Origin: Mya arenaria
Lineage: Eukaryota; Mollusca; Bivalvia; Myida; Myidae
Assembly: GCF_026914265.1 (NCBI RefSeq)
Contig: NC_069138.1
Location: 34,076,598-34,140,597, forward strand
Reading direction: 5' to 3'
DNA length: 64,000 bases
Under the pieces are notes generated by a model. That model saw only the letters and a program-made list of their open reading frames with translations. It was not told the DNA's origin and did no database searches. Shown in pieces: positions 49,893-62,700 of the stretch (position 1 is the stretch's first letter; every line of letters begins with the position of its first letter). The position numbers and the translations under genes were made by a program.

Positions 49893-49933
49893 TGCCGAGA
49901 TCAGGTTTTGAACCTGGGTTGTACGATCACGGC
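49893..49933 (-). pseudogene. tRNA-His pseudogene, internal deletion
   Basis: Only 41 nt remain: the acceptor ends and T arm are joined directly, with the anticodon arm and most of the D arm (about 31 nt) deleted. The flanks still align with the 40617/46841 group. Confidence 0.9.
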
Positions 49934-51647
49934 TAGCTCGCTAAGCTGACGAAAAGGCGATTTGGGAATAATAGGAATCTGGTCAATGACTTACTTAAGT
50001 GTCTCAAGTGACTTCAACGGAAACTGTCACAGAATTTGAGATACCATACGTGACAGTATTCGTTAGAGATGGTGAAAAAATATGATTTGATATTAAAAAA
50101 TATATAATAAGGTCTCAATAGATGTGTTCATCCCTTTCCCTTTTTACGTGATAATTTCAAGCAACAAACACAATTCATCTGCACATACTTTCACATTTGC
50201 CTTGGATAGTTGCAATGCACGAATACCGTCGCCGTACACCATGTTTAAAATCGGTAACGGTTTTCAAGAAATCAAAGTTTTCATCCCATTTTTATACTGT
50301 CATTTTTACAAGCAGTGATCATCATGAAAAGCATGGTAAAATGTCTTCCACTGACAGAAGCTGCCGCCTATGGTATGTCCAGATATGTAGCTATATGGGG
50401 ATCCTCATCAGTACACTAGCAAGGACGCCAGGATGGATGCTGCACAACCACATGTTTTGACTAGACGGTTATAGTCTGGATCGTTACAGGCGCTCATAGC
50501 CATCGGCAGTAAGTAACGGCGGCAAATTAGCATGTCATAGCATAAAACGGCAAAGATAGATGTCTTTTGGTTTAGTGTTATAAACCTAGAGAAAAATAGC
50601 TTTGCAAGTATGTGGACATAATTGTCCTGGAATCATGATAAGTTGTTGCCCAAAACATGTGGCTCTTCGCCATACATTTTCGATTTGTGTTTAAAATTGG
50701 GTGAAGATTACATTTTAGGTATTATCGTGTTCATATAGAAAGTGTCAAGCGTATTGGCACTTGAATATATAATATGTGTGTAGTACTTTTGCGTTTGAAT
50801 TCAATTAATGTTGTATGCTGTATGAACCATACTCTTCTAAACTCGTTTTCGCTATCTTTGCTTAACTCACGAACACAATTAAACATACAGGGAAGAGTAC
50901 CTGTACTCAGTTTGCTTGAGATTAAACGTTAAATGGACACAACGTTTAGTTGTTTGGAAAAGATAGAATCCTTAAAATCTACAATGGCATTTTGATGAGC
51001 GGGATAAAAGAAGCTGTGAGCTAATAGCACTACTTTAAGGCGCACCAAACCGCCTCATGCTTCACTCGAAATATTGACATGGAATATCAGTCTCGTGTGT
51101 TTGACCTTATACTATAAACAGAGAGCACAGTGCAACTGTTCATGTTTTTTTGAACACACAATGCAGAAATTATAGAGCGCGAGCAGACCTTTATAAATCA
51201 ACAACAACAAAAACAACTACGCTTCACTCGACATATTGACATGGAATCTCTACCTAGTTTCATGCACTTCGTGAATGTAATCTTGTAATTTAAACTGAGA
51301 ACACGGTGTACCTGTTTATGTTGGTTTACACTATTGAAATGTTTGATTGAAATCAGATGAATAGTAACAAAGGTTCGGCTGAGACACAATGTTAACTGAC
51401 AGATTGCAAACTAAATAATGAACGGACAAAAGAACGCATAGTGCCAGTGGTCTCATACTGAGGGCGTACTCGTGCTCGGACTCCCAGCTGTGCTACGTAA
51501 AAAGTGTTGATTTTTTGTCAGTAACACTAGTCGTTAACGACTTGTGTGAAAGGTTCAACATGAAATGCAAGACCACGGTCATGGTCTTGAACAACCTCCC
51601 CATCTTTATTACAACAAAACAGATTCAGCGGTGCCCGTACCGGACAA

Positions 51648-51719
51648 TGCCGTGACCAGGATTCGAACCTGGGTTGTCGCGGCCACAACGCGAAGTACTA
51701 ACCACTATACGATCACGGC
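51648..51719 (-). tRNA. tRNA-His (GTG)
   Basis: Intact 72-nt copy, last of the array. Four T lie about 29 nt past the 3' end. Confidence 0.95.
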
Positions 51720-52202
51720 TAAGCTCGCTGAACTGATGGAATGGCGGCTTGGGATTAATAGGAATCTTAGCAATGTCTCAAGTGTCTCAAGTGACGTGAG
51801 CGGAAACTGTCACAGAATGTAAGATACCATATGTGGCAGTATTCGTCAGAGATGTTGAAAAGTATACTTGGATATAAAAAAAAATATAATAAGGTCTCAA
51901 TGGGTGTGTTCATCCCTTTCCCTTTTTACGTGATATTTTAAAGCAATCACAACTGATCTGCACATACTTACAAAAAATCAAACTTATTCCATTTTATCCT
52001 GTCATTTTTACAAAGTGATCATTATGAAAATCAGTAGTAAAATGCCTTCCGCTGACTGATGCTGCCGCCTATGGTATGTACAGATATGAAGCTGTATAAG
52101 GCTCCTCATCAGTTCATAACCACGAACACAAAGATTTGTGCCGCAGAGTCACATTGTTATGGTGCTTTGCAATTGGGCATTATAGATAGTACCCGCAAAT
52201 TA

Positions 52203-52455
52203 TGCGCCAGTCAATTGTAACAACGCCCCCCCCCCCCCAGGTCCGGGGAATAGCGGGTACTTTGTCTTTCGGTCAAGCCGATCCCAGGTAAAATCCCCGG
52301 ACTGCGGGTACAAGCTGCTGATAATATCCCCACCAAATGCCCCCGCACACATCCTACATAAGGCCCATTCACCACTATTTATGGCACGACAACAAAACCA
52401 CCGCATTCAGTTGGCACTGCGGGGCCACCAAAAGGATAAAAGCACGGCCCATTTC
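52203..52455 (-). mobile_element. MITE, truncated relative of 56030-56342
   Basis: Starts 'tgcgccagtcaattgtaaca', matching the terminal repeat of the fuller copy. It then follows that copy's opposite strand ('gaatagcggg', 'actttgtctttcggtc', 'ccaccgcattcagttgg'). The far end, including its terminal repeat, is missing. It contains a run of about 14 C. TTA precedes it, as expected of a three-base TWA target. Confidence 0.78.
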
Positions 52456-52840
52456 TAGTTTTAAGGGCACCACTCCGTCCCATGCTTCACTTGCCATAGT
52501 GTTATGGTCTCACTACCTAGCCTCATGCAGTTCGTGTATGTGACCTTGTATTTTGAACTGAGAGCACAGCGTACCTGTACATTTTGGTATCAACTTCTGT
52601 GAAGTTTGATTGAATTCATATGAATAGCAACAAAGGTACGGCTGAGACACAATGTTAACTGACGGACTGGCGAACTTAATAACGGACGGACAAAATAATG
52701 TACAGTGTCAGTGGTCGTACACTGAAGGCGTACTCGTCCTCGGATTCTCAGCTGTGTTAGGTATTATCATTATGGATTATGTACAATCCAAACTCCAAGA
52801 AAACAATAGGAAACTTTCATTCTTGAAACGATTTATTTTT

Positions 52841-53748
52841 CGGGTTTTATTCAATGTGAATGCAAACAGATAAAATACTCCACATGAAATAATCAAAATT
52901 CAACATTTCTATCACAGATAATAGCTATAATGCAATAAGAACAATTCCAATCTAGACAAAGTCATACTGTATTCGGCCACCTTTCCACTGAGCGTCCGAC
53001 AAATAGTTATTGTAAGATCAATATTTTAGTGAAATACTGAGTGAGTTTCACAAATGAAATTGAACGTTGTACTTAAACGATCAAATAAACTTTGCTAAAT
53101 ATTAAAGCTGACCATGAAGCCATGAGTTTCGAAACAAATATTTTAACCACTCAAAAGTTTGTCGGGTTTTTTTTTCGAAAAATAATCTTTCGATACACGT
53201 GTTGAAAAGATGGCCGCTATGTCTTTCTATGACAAATCAAATGAACTAAACACTATTCAGACAGTTCGGTTTCCGATGATTTCCGGTTATTTACACCTCG
53301 TCGTATTTATGTCCCTTTAAAAAAGACATTATCATTAATATATTGTCACTTACAGAATGGCAGTATTTAGTATATGTATAATATAGACAGAAGTATGAAT
53401 TAGTTAGTCTTCTACATGTACAGACAGGTGAATAACATCAACGATAAGATGATAGTCCAGTCATACACGTATAAGTTACTTAATAAGAAAAAGTTCCAAT
53501 AATAATATCGTAAAAAGACATATAAAACTCTGATTACAAATCATATAAAAAGTGACCATTATAAAATAATCACTTATAAATACTGTTAAAATGTATAAAA
53601 GAGAAAGTCAACAACAACAAGCTAACAACATTGTGAAAACAAACAATACAATAGCGAAAATGAATCCTTAGGACGTTGTCTTAAAGACAATAATTCTAAA
53701 AATAGAAAAAGTAGTTCCACGAGTTAGACTAGGCAGGCAGTTATTGGG
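52841..53748 (-). other. 3' flank of the - strand gene
   Basis: Likely holds the 3' untranslated region of the gene ending at 53749. Candidate AATAAA signals on the - strand lie near 52842 and 52855, at the very edge of the tRNA array. No other feature is seen. Confidence 0.45.
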
Positions 53749-56700
53749 TTAGCCCCAATCGGGGTGGATAACAAAATGGCGCGGGATGTGCGCGTGCGGC
53801 CGCGTGTAGTGAGAGCTCAGGTTAGCCACGGGGTCGTCGTCCTTGTACTCGGGAAGGTGGTGCCAAGTGGTGTGCATCCACTGATTCTTCCGCGTGTCCG
53901 GCGTTAGTAGCCGAATGTATTGGAGTTTTCCGTCAGATATCCTCTCCTTCCTTCGCTTGTTCGTCTGCTTGACACGGCCGTTGTAAGGCATGCGGTCCAC
54001 CTTAGCTCTGTAGCGACACGGAAAGCAACGTGTTAGAATGTTACTGATGCACACAAGAAGAACAAGATGAAACCCTCCGTTTGCCCATTCGGAACTCCTT
54101 TGCCATTTTCCATTGTAAAATAACCTCGGATGTATGCCGGTGTATCAGTAGAAGTAGTTCGTAAAAATTTAAATACATGTAATAGTATTCTTTTAATGTA
54201 GTGTTTTAACGTGAAATGGTGTTTTAAAGTTTGAATTAATTTTCTGTGAAGTGTATCAATAATTAAGAGTCTCAGGAGTACAGTCATGCAGTTTAACTGC
54301 TAAATTGAAATTACTACGCGATCCACTTGCAGCGAAGTTAAACTGTATAGATTTCTAAATTGTAAACCGTCCATATACATCCGATGTTGTTTTAGATGGA
54401 AAATAGCAGAGGAGTTCCGAATGTCTGTTTGCCGTAAAATTGGGGATGCAGTAGCAACTAAGTCGTGCAGTTATAAACGTTGAATTGTTGAAGCAATCGC
54501 AGGGTTTCGTGTATTAGTAATCTGACCATTTTGTAGAAAAACAATTATAGTCTTATATATACATCATTTGTAACCAAAGACTAATAATAAAATGGTCAGA
54601 TTCTTTGTGAATGAATGCGACACGGAAAGCACCAGCTACCAAGCCAGCTCAAATCCACGAACATGTTTACCTCTGATCTATAAGTCAAAATGAGCAAATT
54701 CGTGATTGCTGAAAAATACATCTGCACTTTAAATATGGATACTTATAATCATTCTTAATATGGCTGTTGTGTGAATGAATCATCTAAATGATATATAAGA
54801 CGGACACATAGCTTAAGGTTTGAAGGTTGCCATTGTCAACTGAAACCTCAATAATGCAATGAAGACGCATTTCCTTAAAATGCGGACATGTAAGTCTTAG
54901 TTTTAATTTCCTAAAAATCAAAGCAGTTGCTGTTTGTTCCTCCATCCACAAGTCCGAAATGATCTGTACAAAATCACGTTTTGCGGATTTAGGACGCAAA
55001 ACGTTATGAGAAAATTACGCCCTGGGTCATTCACTGCACGCAAATAAAAGCGTCATATTCTTCATAGTGTAAAAAAACAAATAGGTTAGCTCGGTCAGTC
55101 TGAGCGATTTGTGCTTGACCATAATATAGCAATCGGTGATCGAAAATCACAATTGCGGTTTTTTATAATTATGTATATCCTTTCCACCCAAAATGGTGTT
55201 ATTTTTAAATATAAAAACTGTTTTAGATACTCCATGTACCTCTAAGCATTTATATTGAAGGGATTTTGGTGATCAAGTGTACTTTCCTCTTTTAAGGCTC
55301 AATAACTTTAATCCATTTAATCTTTTTTGAAATGGGCTTAGCAAAAACGTTCCTTTTGAATAAACTCAAATAATTTCCAAGATAACCATAGATAAGCCCA
55401 TATTGACTTGTGTTTTAACCGGGTTGGTAGATCCCGTTATACTTACTCCTCGAGTGTGTTGATGACGTCCTTGAGGCGTTTCCGCTGCGCGTCCACCGTC
55501 ATCCCCATCAGCTGACTTCCGGCCAGAGAGTTGAAGAAGTCCAGCGCCACGTGACGTTCTATAAATATAACGCGACGTCATATGTGATATAGTTTTTTTT
55601 TACAATTTTGTTATAATAATGGTTCTTGTTTGCTTGTTAAATTAATTGACAAATGCAATATGTGTGGGCAATTTTGGATATGGAAATTGGCATGGATAAA
55701 AGAAAAATAATAATAATTACACGTTATTTTGTAGTGATAAGAAAACAAAAGCAATTCGAAACATACATGCACAAATGTTTTAGTTTGATAGTTTATTAAA
55801 TAAAAATGTATTTAAGGTTTAATATGATGAGTATATGCTTTATTATAACGTAGACCAAAATTTAAACGCCACAACAAAATTTCTGAACATTTCTGCGGTA
55901 TAAAATAAGTATGTTAATACGTTTTCTACTTTAAACTAGAACCTACAACATTATATTGTAGATTGACATAACTCAAGGGTGTTGATATATGAGATTCAAT
56001 ATAATATGCCATGGCATTTGAGTATGTAATGCACAAGCCAATTGTAACCACGCCATCCACCCACCCAGTTCCGGCGGTATACCGGGGACAGCGGGGGAAA
56101 TGGGCCTTGTTTTTTATCTTCCAGGTGGCCCCGCAGTGCCGAGTGAATGCGGTGGCTTTGTTTTCGCGCCGAAAATAGCGGGGAATGAGCCTTACCTAGG
56201 TATCCCGAGGTTTGGGGGCATTTGGCAAGGGTTTTACCAGCAGTTCGTTCCCACTGGGCGGGGATTTTACCCGAGATTGTCAAGACCGAAAGTCAAAGTC
56301 CCCGCTATTCCACAGACCCCGTGGTTACAACTGACTTGTGCATAAGCAATATTTATATGTAAACACGAGTGCAATTGCGGATTTAAAAACACAATTGTCA
56401 ATGCTGGGCGCCAAATTTGTAAAAGGACTTGTTTTTTTGGAGTTTGATTCAAATTTGAAACAACCTATTCGATGGCAATCTGTAATAGCAATAATTGCTA
56501 TGCGCTTAAGAATTACGTATTCAAATAACGTATGAAAAATACTAAGTTAAAAAAGTATGGCAGTACATACATGGCAAAGATGTTTACATTTGGATTTACA
56601 TGGATTAGATTAGCAAACAAAGATACAATAGAAACCTTATAGAATATACTGACGAGGAGGTCATGTTGTCTTGTATCGTCTTGTTTTAATATGTCGACTT

Positions 56701-59700
56701 TATGAGATATACTACGACATGTTGTCAAAGTTATGTCGATTTGTTCACTTAAAAAGGGGTTATATCGATATTACTTTGACGAAAAAAAACAACTAGAAAA
56801 ACATGCTTTGCTGACTTTTTTTATGTAGTCGATGCTGATTTGTCCAAACAAATAAGTCAACATTATTTAGTAGACAAGTAAATAACATTTTAAAAATGTT
56901 AATGATTTACCTTGTAAAGTGAACATAGAACAAATCGGCAAGACTATATTTTCAAATCATCAGTATATATACTATACTCGTTTCCATAAGTAAACGATTA
57001 CATGCGAATACATTGGGGTTAAGGACTATTCTAAGTTAAACATGCGGTTATTTTACGTGTGATTTACCTCGGTCTGAAAAACCACCTAGTGAAAACAAAC
57101 ACGGAAAATACTGTACAAGACTAACTTAAGGACATACACATTTGGGAAACATATGGGAACGAATGGTTTGCTCGAAACATGCAGCTACATATATGTTTTT
57201 TATAAGAATGAATAATCTTAACAAAAAAGTAAAACGAAACGAAAGCATTGCGTTTTACTCTAAATAAGCTCATTATGGGTTTGTATTCTAACATATTTTA
57301 AGACCAGGGGTGGTATTCAATACTGGTCTTAATTCGATTTAAGAACGATGTAGCTAATCGGATTGCTCGATAGAAATAAAGGACCTATACGGTGAATGTA
57401 GTCAATGATGTAAGTACATAAGATTGACTTTAGTTGCATATGGAATACCATCCCTAATATCACACAAATGTTCCAGAAAAATCTCAAATCTAAATCTCAA
57501 CTCCTTTCACAACAGGAAAACATAAAACGATTAAAACTCTTGCATATTTTTTTACTTTTAAACACTTAATTTCTCAAAGATTTTGTTGACAAAAATAATA
57601 TTTCAAAGAAAACTTATTCTAGAACAAAACATATACTTGAGTAACTGTTTAAAGGAAATGAAATGTACTAATAAAAGTTCATTTTTTGCTGTAGAATAGT
57701 TTTCTCTTGGAATCTAGACCAAAGGTTCAATAAACATTTTCAATAGAATGCGTATTTAAAAAAACTTATTTTATATATTATTGTTAATAACTTTTGATGT
57801 TTTGAGGTAAAACGAGTTCAGACTAAGATTGAGATTTGACTTAGTATTTTCGTGATATTGGAGGCAGAACTTGAGCAAAAAACAAGACATTTTTAAAACA
57901 ACATTCAGCAAAAATAATAACACAAGGACTACCCGTACCGTTTTCGTTCGCATCCTTCATCCATTTTTCTACGCTGTGCTTGGCGTCCGGAAGAAGCGTT
58001 CTGCGCATGCTCGTTTCCACTTCCTGTTTCTTGCCAGCCATCTTGAGAACGCGTTCTATCACCTGCTTGTCGGCGGCGCTCGCGTTACTCAACCATGCTT
58101 CCGCTTGTGGAACCGCTTCCGGTTTGAGGGCATATCGCATCCCGTTCTGTTCGGGTATATAACAGTCTCTGTGAAACATGGCGTCCTAAAGACCGGTGCT
58201 TTGTATCTTATAGAACGATGTTTTATAAACAAAACACACGTATAATAGCACAATTACTTAAAATCAAAGGTTTCACTTTGTAACTAAACACTTCTTTAAA
58301 CCTTGAGCGCAACGCCGGTTCTGAATGTATCCAAATTAATTATTCTGTTTGATAAAACTGCATGTGTTCTGTCTGAGGCCTGGCGTGTCAATGGGGACAG
58401 TGTTAGAACTATTTGTTCAATGCAAGGCAAACATGCTAAGTAAATGTTTAGTCAGTGTAGAACAATTTCAAATTGGCAATCTAATCAGGGCTTTATAAAG
58501 TTATATGTGATTTATTTTCTTTTTTGTGACTGCTATACAAGCCGAGGAAAGATTATATAACGTCCATTTTGATTCTCTGTAATATTCTATGCTTTTACAG
58601 AGGACATAATTATGATCAATGACACATATGAATGTATTAACATCATTTTAAAAGTTGCACGAAGGGGACACAAGAAAGAAAACTCTCCCACGTACCAGGT
58701 TTAGCTCCGGGGTTTTCTTCCTAGTGTCACCGATGATCGTGTTTGCCCGGCGAACCGGAAATACTGGTGGACTGCACGGCTTAGAGGCGGCGGACCGAGG
58801 CGTGTTCGGCAGGCTAGGTTGGAGGCCATTGCGAGATTCCACGCGGGCAAGTGTAGGTTGTGACTTCAGTTTGATGTTGGGAACTGTAGAAACGGAACGG
58901 TGTGTTTAATGAATGAATTCAAACATCTTTTTCGTATTTGAAAGAAAAACAACATGATTGATGTTTCAGACTTGGTAAATAACACAACAATTATTGCCGC
59001 AATGACATTGCATGTTCGTCAATTTTCACGACACTATCACAATGGTCGTCGCAATGCCAGTACAATGTCAGTGCACGACCGTCTGTTTTACGACACTGTC
59101 AAAATGATCACCGCAATGTCATAGCGCGTTCGTCAGATTTACGACACCATCACAATGATCACTGCAATGTCATCGCACGTTCGTCAGTTTTACGACACTA
59201 TCACAATGATCACTGCAATGTCATCGCACGTTCGTCAGTTTTACGACACTATCACAATGATTACTGCAATGTCATCGCACGTTCGTCAGTTTTACGACAC
59301 TATCACAATGATCACTGCAATGTCATCGCACGTTCGTCAGTTTTACGACACTATCACAATGATCACTGCAACGTCATCGCACGTTCGTCAGTTTTACGAC
59401 ACCATCACAATGATCACTGCAATGTCATCGCACGTTCGTCAGTTTGACGACACTATCATTATGGTCGATTCATTGTCGCCGGCAATATCAACGAATCTTT
59501 AAATTGCAGTAAGTGACACCGTGTACATGTTTATAAAGCACCACCTGTTGGAGACAGAGTTACAAACAACTTACACAAAAATAGTGACTAATGTACATTG
59601 TTAGTCCAAAACAATACAGTTAAGCACTTACGAGACATTTCACGATTCATTCTGGAAGCCGGTTTGAGTGAAGCAGGTTTGGCTGAGCCGGGAACCGCTG

Positions 59701-62700
59701 GTATGCCCGCAAATGACGCCTTCACCGGAAGTGGCGTCATGGGAACAGATGGTGTGTGAACTTTCACTACACGGAAGCATGGCACATACAAGTGTTAGAA
59801 GCAGACGATAGCATATAAATGATAAATAAAATTCACAACATAAACAAATCATTTCAAACCTATTCCGACTGTCGACATAATCTGATGACCACGTCACGTA
59901 TATTAAAACAGGTTACAAACAAGTAGAAAATTGTTTTATAACAAACTCATTGGCGTCCATGACAAAGTTCGACCGAAACAAACAAACATATGAAATGAAT
60001 GGGTTAAAAACAGCTGTTCGATACAGACATATATTCTACTTCTCTTATATTATTGAAGCACAGTGTGATTGGTTTCCGGCCTCCTATATAACAAACAGTT
60101 AACAAAGTGTTAGGGGCAGATAAACCAGACAAGGATACAATGTGCAGCTATTCACCCACCGTTTGTTTTCGAGATGCGCGGTGTTATTAAGCGAGGCAAG
60201 TAAAAAACGCCCTACTAATTGAAAATCCCTATAAATGTCAACTTACCGTCCGGCTGGAGGTTTGCGGGTGTGTCAGGTTTGTAGCTTGGTGTAGCGGGCA
60301 TGGGGGCGGGGGTGGGAGGGGCCGACTCCGTAACATACCGATCTGGCACCTTCCATCGATTGAAGATCTGAAAACAGAAATTTAGAGGTCATTCCAAGCA
60401 AAGTCCAATTTAGTGGTTAACCTGTTTTACTTTTGGGTCTCGAACTTTGTATTTCGACCGGCATCATTCTTCTCATCGTCGGATAGCAGCGACTGATCCA
60501 TTACATGACTTTCCGGGCATATTACACCAGTTCGCAAGAGACTACTCAGTGTTACCTGTTGTTGTTTTTCTGCTTATTAGCACACGACAGTGAGCTTTAG
60601 CATGGTTATACCATGGTTATACCATATTAGGTCATTGACATATTTCCGCCTTTGAAGGTTTGAAGCTGAATGGTATGTGTTTTAAAAGAAAACTTGCTGA
60701 ACATGCTGGATCTACTTGATCTACTTTCTTTCTCCTACGCGGGGTTGTGTAACTTTATCGAATACATAGTGGTTACGTTCAACCAATATAGTTGTACTTA
60801 CAAGAAACGTTAAATGTTGTGGGTTTGTTTTAATTTTGTTTAATATCTAGTACACATGTGGAACATTCGTCACAAAAAGATGAAGATGGGGTCGTGAATC
60901 TAGCGTTATTTCGCTTGCAAATCGGTTTGATCACTGTAGAATGTATTAGAATTCATTTAGTGATATGTACCCTCCATTCATAAACGTCGCCATTTTGACA
61001 TATGCGTGTTAGAACGAGCGTAATCATTGGACAAACAAAACCCACCAGGTCATGAAGTGACAAATGCAGATTGTTGGAGAGTAACGTATTCGGTCAGGCG
61101 TACGTATCCGACGACGGCCTTTCCCTCAATTTGCACATTTCCACAATATTTGCACCATATTGTAGCACTTATCATTTCCAATTCAGTTCACTGAGATAAG
61201 TTTTCATCACTCTTTGATAAGGCACGATTTAACATGTTGCCTATAATTAGCTTGCATAAACTACAAAATGTTTTAGATTTATTCTAATCAACATATGTAT
61301 CAAACATCATAATGCGACATTATTTATTATACTATTATAGGCATGGCACACGTGATGTATTGAAACTAATATAAGCAAATTCAGACCTATCAGGTGCGGC
61401 TCCAGGATTTGAGGTTAGAGGGGGCATAACTTAGGGGCGTTAACTTTTGACATTCGCCCCTCGCTCAGAACCAAAATGAATTTGGTTTAAAATTGTTGAC
61501 AGGGGTTTTGAGGGTAGTCACCCAAAGATTTTTTAACGATTGCAATGACACGTGCGCCCCTCCACCCCACCCCGGATCCGCTAGTGTTTATATGCGTTTC
61601 AAAGTTGAATATCGTTTTGGGCAGAATTTGAATACTTTGTAAGGAATTCTTACATATGAACGCACTAAGTACTTATCTGAACTTTAAACCATTTAAAGAT
61701 TTAAGTTTTCCTTTTGTATCCAAATTAAGAATTTTGCAGTTGAAATCCTATCGCTTCAAGTTTATTTTAACAAAGATGTATACATTCGGCTTTAAACCCT
61801 GACAAAATATTTTATTTAAAGATTGCGTTAAATCCTTGGTTCAACCATTCGCAAGGTAGTGGCACTGAATGTTTGTAAGAATTTTAGCCTGACATACGGT
61901 AATGTCAATATCGAAGCTTTAAGCTTCAAATGTATTAAACAAGGCGCATAGAAAACATGTTTAGACTTAGTTAAATATTTTATCAAACAGAATTAATGGG
62001 ACCATATTGAATTATTGAACTTTCCTTTTTTAAATGCATGTTTTGTTCAAATATCTGTATTAATCAAATAAATGGCATAGACACGCCACTATTAAGTGAT
62101 TTTCCATTCCTCTTAATGTTAAATGGTGTGATATTGGAAATTATAATGATGTTTATTTATTACGAATTAGGTGGGCTGCAGATGTAGTCATAAGCCCTCA
62201 CTTCCGCACATCCCTCCCCCATCCAAAGCAACTCTGATGACATTTTAGTACACATTATTTATTTATCTAACTGTTTTCAAAACAAAAACCACAGATAGTG
62301 CGGGGGGGGCGCGGAGGGGGGGGGGGGGCGAGGGGTAACAAATGGAGCCTGATCGAGAAGGGTGAAGTTAAGGGCCCGTTTGAAAGCTTTTGAAGGGAAC
62401 CAGCACAAATATTTCTTTTAAATAAATAAGCATTCAGCGTAAACTATATAATAATGATGATACTGAGGTTTCCTTTTGATGAAGAGGTAAAACACAATCT
62501 ATAGTCTAAACATTTTTGTTATAATGACAGTAAGAACAAAACATTTTGCAATTAAAGGATATTTGAATCTATTAATAGACATAGTTGTCTGCAATATTTC
62601 CAATGAACAATTAAATAAAGAAAAAAAGACGAAAATACCCTACGATAAAGCTTAGAGACTCGGAATATCTATCAGGTGCTGTTTGGTGATTGTTCAAAAA

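Larger units (their letters stand above)
36360..52840 (-). repeat. Tandem array of tRNA-His-bearing repeat units
   Basis: Ten units, usually 1.2-2.8 kb apart, each centred on a tRNA-His gene or its remains (36771, 39278, 40617, 43408, 44890, 46139, 46841, 48436, 49893, 51648). Shared words in fixed order between tRNAs include 'tactgccgcctatggtat', 'atgtggctctgcatcatac', 'catgcttcactcgacatat', 'ccttgtactttaaactga' and 'gaacgtacagtgcc'. Units differ by indels and insertions. No protein-coding frame is conserved across units. Later insertions include a SINE (48981-49344) and a MITE (52203-52455). Confidence 0.9.

Noticed and set aside
36360-52840. A CRISPR-like or phage-type repeat-spacer array
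   Set aside because: Units are kilobases long, carry eukaryotic tRNA genes without encoded CCA and sit among spliced genes; there is nothing bacterial here.
57871-58245. 124-codon + strand frame
   Set aside because: It is the opposite strand of exon 5 of the - strand gene, whose splice sites and phase are well supported.
59155-59502. 115-codon frame with a repeated 17-residue unit
   Set aside because: Produced by the 51-bp minisatellite inside an intron; no splice or start context supports it as a gene.
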